DNA of 11,556 nt from Saprospiraceae bacterium (GTDB taxonomy: Bacteria; Bacteroidota; Bacteroidia; Chitinophagales; Saprospiraceae). A program made the position numbers and the translations under genes. The notes beneath the pieces were generated by a model, which saw nothing but the letters and a program-made list of their open reading frames with translations, had not been told where the DNA came from and did not search any database. Shown here piece after piece: positions 6,398-11,556 of this stretch; the first letter of the stretch is position 1, and each line of letters opens with the position of its first letter. The stretch spans positions 1 to 11,556 of the forward strand of contig JABDPK010000186.1 of NCBI GenBank assembly GCA_013042795.1. Direction: 5' to 3'.

Positions 6398-8677
6398 ATG
6401 ATGAAGAAAAACATATTTTGCCTGCTCGTCATTTTCCTTGCTGTTGGAGAATCGGCAGTATCCCAGTCATTGAAAATAACAGGAATTGTCAAGGATGCGG
6501 AAAGCCAGGAAGGTTTGTTTGGCGCTACAATTTTATTTAATGGACATGGGACAATAAGTGAATCCAATGGTTTTTTTAAGATGGAAGTAGATCCGGGTCG
6601 GTATGACCTGACCATCAGTTATGTCGGATATGAAACTTTCGTCCAGCCTTTTGAGGTGACAGATAAAGATCAATTTGTTGATATAAACCTGCAACCATCA
6701 TCTACTGTCCTGGATATTGCGACTGTCACCGGCTCGAAATACAATAGGAGCGTTGCCCGGTCACCGGTATCCATCAATGTGATAAAATCAGACCTGGTAG
6801 CAAACACTAATACAGTCAAGATCAATACACTTCTTGATAAAATTCCAGGTGTACAAATCGTTGATAACCAGGCCATTATCAGAGGTGGTTCCGGCTGGTC
6901 GTATGGAGCCGGATCAAGGGTTCTGTTGTTGATCGATGATATTCCGGCTCTACAGGCAGATGCCGGAAGGCCGTCATGGGGAGATATTCCCGTAGAAAAC
7001 ATAAGCCAGATGGAGGTACTGAAAGGGGCCTCATCAACATTGTATGGATCTGCGGCCATGAATGGTATCATAAATATCAGAACAGGTTATGCCACGTCCG
7101 AGCCGGTCACCAAAGCCTTCACGTCCTATACGCATTTTATGGATCCGCAGGATTTGAACAAAAAATGGTGGACAAGCGCTCCAACGCGGGTTTCAACAGG
7201 AGTTGTGCATAAACGGAAGATCGGTAAACTGGATCTTGTGGCTAATGGATTCTACGAAAACTTTGATAGTTATTATGAAGATGCCTTCGATGAAAAATAT
7301 CGTTTGTCTGCCAATCTGAAATACAGGATCAGTGACAAGGTCAGCATTGGTATTAACAGTTTGTATAATAAAGCCAAAGGTGCAGACTATTTTACATGGA
7401 AGAATGGAGGGTCAGGTGCTTATTCCGGGGCTGAGAGTTCCTATTCAACAAGAAGTACTTCCCGGTTTTTCTTTGACCCGCAAATCACCATTTATAACAG
7501 GAAGAATGACAGGCATAAGGTTCTTGGAAGGTTTTATTACATAGATAATGACAATAATTTGAATCAATCCAATTCCTCGATTAACACCTACCTGGAATAC
7601 CAGTACCTGACATCTTTGATTGATGGTAAAATGGACCTGGCGAGTGGTCTTGTCAGCCAGTTTGTCGAATCGGACTCTGAAGTATATGGTGGTGAATTAT
7701 TGTACGCTACCAATTTGGGGGCTTTTACACAAATTGATTATAAGTTAAGTGAAGATGTTTCACTGACTGGTGGACTCCGTTATGAGTATAATGTGCAGAA
7801 AAGCCCCGAGGTCATTTTCGGAGACTCTATCCCCGACGGGATCACTTCCGAATCAAAGATCATTTCCCGTATCGGGATAAACTATGCCATGAGTGAAGGT
7901 ACATTTATCCGTGCTTCCTGGGGACAAGGCTACCGCTACCCGACGATGGCAGAAAAATTTGTCCAGACCACAGCCAGCGGATTCCAGATATATCCGAATC
8001 TTGATCTTGAATCCGAAACAGGGTGGTCATCAGAAATCGGGATCAAGCAGGGCATGAAATTCGGAACTTGGCTGGGATATATCGATGCAACATTATTCTG
8101 GTCTCAATATGAGAATATGATGGAATTTTCTGCGCAATCCTTTGATGGTACGCTGGGATTCCAGTCTGTCAATGTCGGAGGGACAGATATCAAGGGATTT
8201 GAAGTCAGCGTGATTGGTCAGTCTAAGATCGGACAGGTTCCTGTGAATATACTATGTGGTTATACGTATATCAATCCAAAGTACCAGGAATTCATTGAAG
8301 GGACAATAGCCCATAACTCGATTTCCACACCTGTTGGCGAGACAGAAAAAAGTAATTTTCTAAAATACAGAAGCAGGCACAGCTTTAAAACCGATATAGA
8401 AGGACAATATCAAAACCTGACCTTCGGTATTGCAGGTATTTATAATAGCGAAGTGGTTACTATGGATGCGCTCATATCCAATTTTGCTCAGATCGGTTTA
8501 TACCGGGAAGCCAACCCGGGAGGATATTTCAAACTGGACAGCAGGGTAGGTTACGTGATAAATGCCTTCAAAGTGTCTTTCCTGGTTGAAAATATACTCA
8601 ACGATGAATATACGGCACGACCCGGTCTTTTGGAAGCACCAAGAAACATTTCAATCAGACTTGACGTAGAACTTTAA
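6398..8677 (+). CDS. TonB-dependent outer-membrane receptor with carboxypeptidase-like N-terminal domain
   Basis: The protein has 759 residues. Residues 1-23 are a signal peptide (MMKKNIFCLLVIFLAVGESAVSQ). Residues 27-100 form a carboxypeptidase-regulatory-like beta domain (GIVKDAESQEGLFGATILF ... GRYDLTISYVGYET), the usual start of Bacteroidota receptors. Residues 118-230 are the plug, with PGVQIVDNQAIIRGG, LLLIDDIPAL and the hallmark ISQMEVLKGASSTLYGSAAM leading into INIRTG. The rest is a beta-barrel with many alternating aromatic strands, ending VENILNDEYTARPGLLEAPRN and a final strand. The protein imports a ligand across the outer membrane using TonB/ExbBD energy. No SusD partner is adjacent, so a glycan role is not indicated, and the substrate cannot be told from sequence. 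ATG codons at 6398 and 6401 are both usable. It lies 21 bp after the dehydrogenase and 17 bp before the DUF547 gene, which suggests co-transcription. Confidence 0.93.
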   Translation: MMKKNIFCLLVIFLAVGESAVSQSLKITGIVKDAESQEGLFGATILFNGHGTISESNGFFKMEVDPGRYDLTISYVGYETFVQPFEVTDKDQFVDINLQPSSTVLDIATVTGSKYNRSVARSPVSINVIKSDLVANTNTVKINTLLDKIPGVQIVDNQAIIRGGSGWSYGAGSRVLLLIDDIPALQADAGRPSWGDIPVENISQMEVLKGASSTLYGSAAMNGIINIRTGYATSEPVTKAFTSYTHFMDPQDLNKKWWTSAPTRVSTGVVHKRKIGKLDLVANGFYENFDSYYEDAFDEKYRLSANLKYRISDKVSIGINSLYNKAKGADYFTWKNGGSGAYSGAESSYSTRSTSRFFFDPQITIYNRKNDRHKVLGRFYYIDNDNNLNQSNSSINTYLEYQYLTSLIDGKMDLASGLVSQFVESDSEVYGGELLYATNLGAFTQIDYKLSEDVSLTGGLRYEYNVQKSPEVIFGDSIPDGITSESKIISRIGINYAMSEGTFIRASWGQGYRYPTMAEKFVQTTASGFQIYPNLDLESETGWSSEIGIKQGMKFGTWLGYIDATLFWSQYENMMEFSAQSFDGTLGFQSVNVGGTDIKGFEVSVIGQSKIGQVPVNILCGYTYINPKYQEFIEGTIAHNSISTPVGETEKSNFLKYRSRHSFKTDIEGQYQNLTFGIAGIYNSEVVTMDALISNFAQIGLYREANPGGYFKLDSRVGYVINAFKVSFLVENILNDEYTARPGLLEAPRNISIRLDVEL

Positions 8678-8694
8678 GCATTAAAAAGTAATCG

Positions 8695-9837
8695 ATGAAA
8701 CTGGTTTTAATTTTACTGATACATCTTACAGCATTCTGTTCATGTAAGAAAAATCCTGGCCATATCAACCCGGAAGATACTTCTAATGCAGAAGTTATTG
8801 ATGAAACTTCTTCCGAAGGGAACAATGAGTCGGAGGTTTATACAGATACGATTGTGACAGGTGATAAGACGCTAGATACTAGAGGTGAGACGCAAGATTC
8901 TAGAGGTGAGACGCAAGACACTAGAGTAAAGACTTTAGAGGAGGGTCAGGAGAAGACTTTGCCAAGGCCGGAGCCGGAGGTGGAGACTGGGAAAATAGAG
9001 CAGGTGGATGTGGAGGAGAGGCAAGATACTAGATCTGAGATACTAGACACTAGATCAGAGATGCTAGAGGAGGGGCAGGAAAAGACTTTGCCGAGGCCGG
9101 AGCCGGAGGTGCAGACTGGGAAGTTAGAGCAGGTTGAAGTGGAGGAGACGCAAGATACTAGAAGTGAGACGCAAGATACTAGACAAAAGACAAAAGATCA
9201 GGAAGGGCATGAGATTTTTAATGCTTTGCTACGGAAAAATGTGAGTGGGACAGGCAAAGTGAATTATGAAGGTTTTAAATCTGAGGAAAGCAGGCTGGAA
9301 GCATATCTTGCTATACTTGAATCGACGGAAATTGCAGAATTAAAAACAAAAGAACAACTGGCTTTCTGGATCAATGCCTATAATGCCTATACTATCAAAC
9401 TTATCATGGATAATTATCCGCTCGCTTCGATCATGGATCTTGATGGAGGAAAAGTGTGGGACAGGAAATGGATCAAACTGGATGGCTGGACATTGTCATT
9501 GAATAATATTGAAAACGATATAATCCGTCCCGGGTTTAAAGAACCACGAATTCATTTTGCTGTCAATTGCGCTGCTAAATCTTGTCCGCCACTCGCGAAT
9601 CAAGCCTGGACAGCGGAAAATATGGAGAGGATGTTTGAAAAACAGACACGTGATTTTATAAATAATCCAGAATTTAATGAGATTTCGAAATCCCGAATCC
9701 GCGTTTCCCGGATCTTTGATTGGTATAAAACAGATTTTGGGAACCTGATTGCTTATTTAAATAAATATTCAGGTATTTCAATTGATCCAGGTGCCAATAT
9801 CGACTACCTAGATTACGACTGGTCTCTCAACAACTAA
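8695..9837 (+). CDS. DUF547 domain lipoprotein with repetitive linker
   Basis: The 380-residue protein begins with a short signal peptide ending in a lipobox-like FCSC (Cys17), so it is probably lipid-anchored. Residues 20-170 are a highly charged linker with internal repeats. Residues 171-376 are a DUF547 domain with its usual motifs: FWINAYNAYTIKLI (224-237), IHFAVNCAAKSCPPL (286-300, Cys292 and Cys297) and DWYKTDFG (342-349). The biochemical role of DUF547 is not established. The linker carries heptads of the form TQDTRSE (59-79, 109-122, 152-165) and a 35-residue segment present twice (81-115 and 124-158, starting LEEGQEKTLPRPEPEV). Its DNA is strongly purine-rich and uses AGA for Arg repeatedly, unlike the flanking domain. 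The gene follows the receptor by 17 bp and ends 6 bp before the next gene. Confidence 0.88.
   Translation: MKLVLILLIHLTAFCSCKKNPGHINPEDTSNAEVIDETSSEGNNESEVYTDTIVTGDKTLDTRGETQDSRGETQDTRVKTLEEGQEKTLPRPEPEVETGKIEQVDVEERQDTRSEILDTRSEMLEEGQEKTLPRPEPEVQTGKLEQVEVEETQDTRSETQDTRQKTKDQEGHEIFNALLRKNVSGTGKVNYEGFKSEESRLEAYLAILESTEIAELKTKEQLAFWINAYNAYTIKLIMDNYPLASIMDLDGGKVWDRKWIKLDGWTLSLNNIENDIIRPGFKEPRIHFAVNCAAKSCPPLANQAWTAENMERMFEKQTRDFINNPEFNEISKSRIRVSRIFDWYKTDFGNLIAYLNKYSGISIDPGANIDYLDYDWSLNN
8869..9189 (+). repeat. Coding repeats in the DUF547 linker: 21-nt heptad units plus a duplicated 105-nt segment
   Basis: Three 21-nt units of the type ACGCAAGATACTAGAGGTGA lie at 8869-8931. Two more pairs follow the long repeats. 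The longer element is present at 8935-9039 and 9064-9168, a 129-nt period, with a few substitutions. All repeats keep the frame. The purine-rich strand is the coding strand. Confidence 0.85.
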
Positions 9838-9843
9838 ATAAAA

Positions 9844-10809
9844 ATGCCTGTGCATCCCAATATCGTTTTTCTTGATTTTGAAACTACCAGTAAGGGAGAC
9901 CTTGATATTTCTGCATTACAGGCACTTGGTGCATTGAAGACATACCCTGTTTCAGAAGGCGACGAGATCATTGAGCGTTCTGAAGGTGTCGAAATCATCA
10001 TTTGCAATAAGACACGGATCACAAAGGAAGTCCTCTCAGCGCTTCCGCGCCTTAAATACATTGTCGTGGCCGCAACCGGATACAACAATATAGACCTGGA
10101 TGCAGCTAAGGCCCGTGGTGTCAAGGTCAGCAATGTCAGGGGCTATAGTACGACTTCGGTGGTTCAGCATGTCTACGCGATGCTCCTGGCCTACCTGAAC
10201 CAAAGTCAGACTTATTTTAATGAAACCAATAAAGGGAAATGGAGTAACAACCCCTATTTTGCTTACTGGAATTCTCCCATCGAAGAACTGGCCGGAAAAG
10301 CGATAGGTATCCTCGGTTTTGGAACCATCGGGCAAGCCGTTGCAAGGGTCGCATTGACGTTTGGTATGAAAGTGATTGCCACGCATCGGCATCCTGAAAG
10401 GGATCAGGCACAAGACGTTAGGTTTGTAGAATGGGAAACATTATGCAGGGAAAGTGATGTTTTGACTCTGCATGCGCCATTGAATAGCAGCACAATGCAC
10501 ATCATCAATAGTCAATCCCTATCAATGATGAACTCATCTGCCATCCTGATCAACACTGCTCGTGGTGGTCTTATTGACGAACAAGCCCTGGCTGATGCAT
10601 TGGAGCGAAATCAGATCCAGGCTGCACTCCTTGATGTCCTTTCCGAAGAACCCCCGCACATTGACCACCCCTTAATCGGTTTACCTAATTGTATGATTAC
10701 ACCACACCAGGCATGGGCGAGCAGGCAGGCACGGCAGAGGCTGGTGGATGGGATTGTGGTGAATATTAAAAAGTATCTGGGGGGGAGGCATGTGAATGTG
10801 GTTTGTTAG
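9844..10809 (+). CDS. D-2-hydroxyacid dehydrogenase (glycerate/hydroxypyruvate reductase-like)
   Basis: The 321-residue cytoplasmic enzyme has the two-lobed D-isomer-specific 2-hydroxyacid dehydrogenase layout. The N-terminal substrate lobe contains AATGYNNIDLDAAKARGV (76-93). The nucleotide lobe has GILGFGTIGQAVA (155-167, GxGxxG at 158-163). The catalytic set is Arg240 in NTARGGLID, Glu269 in DVLSEEPP and His288 in TPHQAWAS. After strand 2 of the Rossmann fold the sequence is VIATHRHPER, with Arg182 where NAD-specific members have Asp; by analogy with NADPH-using glyoxylate/hydroxypyruvate reductases this hints at NADP(H). The substrate (hydroxypyruvate, glyoxylate or another 2-oxoacid) cannot be fixed. 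It is the last of the four-gene run, 6 bp after the DUF547 gene. No clear intrinsic terminator follows its TAG. Confidence 0.9.
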   Translation: MPVHPNIVFLDFETTSKGDLDISALQALGALKTYPVSEGDEIIERSEGVEIIICNKTRITKEVLSALPRLKYIVVAATGYNNIDLDAAKARGVKVSNVRGYSTTSVVQHVYAMLLAYLNQSQTYFNETNKGKWSNNPYFAYWNSPIEELAGKAIGILGFGTIGQAVARVALTFGMKVIATHRHPERDQAQDVRFVEWETLCRESDVLTLHAPLNSSTMHIINSQSLSMMNSSAILINTARGGLIDEQALADALERNQIQAALLDVLSEEPPHIDHPLIGLPNCMITPHQAWASRQARQRLVDGIVVNIKKYLGGRHVNVVC

Positions 10810-10993
10810 TAATGTTTTAATGTTTTAATGTTCTATCAACTTCGCTGAAGCTTCGTCGATTGAAAAATGCTCTAATGCTCTAATGTGTCCATTCCTAAAA
10901 GAGCTTGTCACATATGGTTAATTTAGTTTGATGGGTTCAATGAGTTCAATGAGTTCATGAAGTTTATTAGTAATGAGCTTATTAGTGATGCCT
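10810..10993. repeat. Short-period repeats after the hydroxyacid dehydrogenase gene
   Basis: Several microsatellite-like runs lie close together: TAATGTTT/TAATGTTC units of 8 nt (10810-10833), related 8-nt units such as TAATGCTC (10865-10888), three 9-nt units GRGTTCAAT (10933-10959, the last one diverged), and two 15-nt units beginning TTATTAGT (10964-10978 and 10979-10993). Between them, 10838-10858 has an imperfect CTTCGCTGAAGCTTCG inverted motif. No open frame of note covers the stretch. Confidence 0.75.
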
Positions 10994-11556
10994 CTTTTTT
11001 GTTGATTTTTTTTTGAACAACCAGAACTGTTCTTTTCCAGTATCAATTGACTCCTAAACTCTTCCCATCTGCCGAAGCCTTGGCGCTTTGCTCTGCCGAA
11101 GCAATTTCGCGAAGGCGCAGGAGGATAAACTCCCTAATAATAGTGTAACGCATACACTAATACGTTATGCAATGTTAAAAAAATCTGGCCCATATATTTA
11201 TAAGCAGTCTAAATAAAATGATGAAAGAAATATCATTTTAGTAAGCCATAATTCTTATGGCAGCTAAGCAGCTGAAATCTAGTGTATTATGAGGGTGTCC
11301 TAATGTGGATGTAATTTATTTTGGGTAATTATTTAATATCATAAGTATGTTTTCTTATCAGGTATATCAATCAGCTGATCCAAGTCATTGCTTCTTATCC
11401 TAATATGTTTTATTCTGCATACTGATTGAAAACATTCTCAATTCACTTCTATAACTAATTACATGAGGGAAATGATGAGACTATTACAACCCTCATGCCT
11501 GTATTTCTATACAATACTTGCAGAGGGAAACAAGGACACACCATTCCGTATGGCTT
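10994..11556. other. AT-rich non-coding stretch with a GC-rich patch and three small hairpins
   Basis: No convincing gene is visible in these ~560 bases. At 11068-11120 there is a GC-rich patch with the direct repeat TCTGCCGAAGC (11068-11078 and 11092-11102, 24 nt apart) and the palindrome TTCGCGAA (11105-11112). Three hairpins follow: TAGTGTA/TACACTA (11141-11159, 5-nt loop), TAAAATGAT/ATCATTTTA (11214-11240, 9-nt loop) and GCCATAA/TTATGGC (11245-11261, 3-nt loop). None has a T-tail, so they are not classical terminators. A frame open from ATG 11463 to the window edge could be the start of a gene, but other frames are open there too. Confidence 0.6.

Noticed and set aside
11463..11556. Start of a + strand gene running off the window (MREMMRLLQPSCLYFY...)
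   Set aside because: Only 31 codons are visible, two other frames including one on the minus strand are also open, and there is no recognisable motif, promoter or ribosome binding site.

Overview
The window looks like a chromosomal segment of a member of the phylum Bacteroidota. The evidence is the protein families: DUF1573 and other lipoproteins, a TonB-dependent receptor with a carboxypeptidase-like N-terminal domain, a PHP/PolX protein, an SDR-type threonine dehydrogenase and a stand-alone HsdR_N nuclease-like protein. Candidate promoters also resemble the TTTG / TAnnTTTG type of this phylum, and no strong Shine-Dalgarno sequences are visible. A finer placement is not possible from sequence reading alone. 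There are no tRNA or rRNA genes, no recognisable transposase and no CRISPR array.

Layout. Positions 1-131 hold the C-terminal end of an RdgB/HAM1 purine-NTP pyrophosphatase on the + strand. Next comes a non-coding array of about 141-bp tandem units (157-514). Each unit carries two different, almost perfect 22-24 bp palindromes centred on GTTTAAAC. The array lies between convergent genes and is the most unusual structure here. A terminator at 586-616 serves a DUF1573 lipoprotein gene (640-1182, minus). Upstream of it on the same strand is a PHP-domain PolX-like protein (1314-2957) whose polymerase active site looks degraded.

A divergent promoter region (2958-3035) leads to a MORN-repeat lipoprotein (3036-3647), followed by a good intrinsic terminator. 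Two translationally coupled genes come next: an unrecognised 383-residue protein (3734-4885) and a small HsdR_N nuclease-fold protein (4882-5325).

From about 5444 to 10809 four same-strand genes lie 6-21 bp apart and probably form one operon: an L-threonine 3-dehydrogenase of the SDR type, a TonB-dependent receptor, a DUF547 lipoprotein with a repetitive linker, and a D-2-hydroxyacid dehydrogenase. The two dehydrogenases suggest amino-acid/2-hydroxyacid metabolism, and the receptor and lipoprotein act at the cell envelope. A shared pathway is not evident from sequence.

The last 750 bases (10810-11556) hold no convincing gene. They contain short-period repeats (8, 9 and 15 nt), a GC-rich patch with direct repeats, and three small hairpins.
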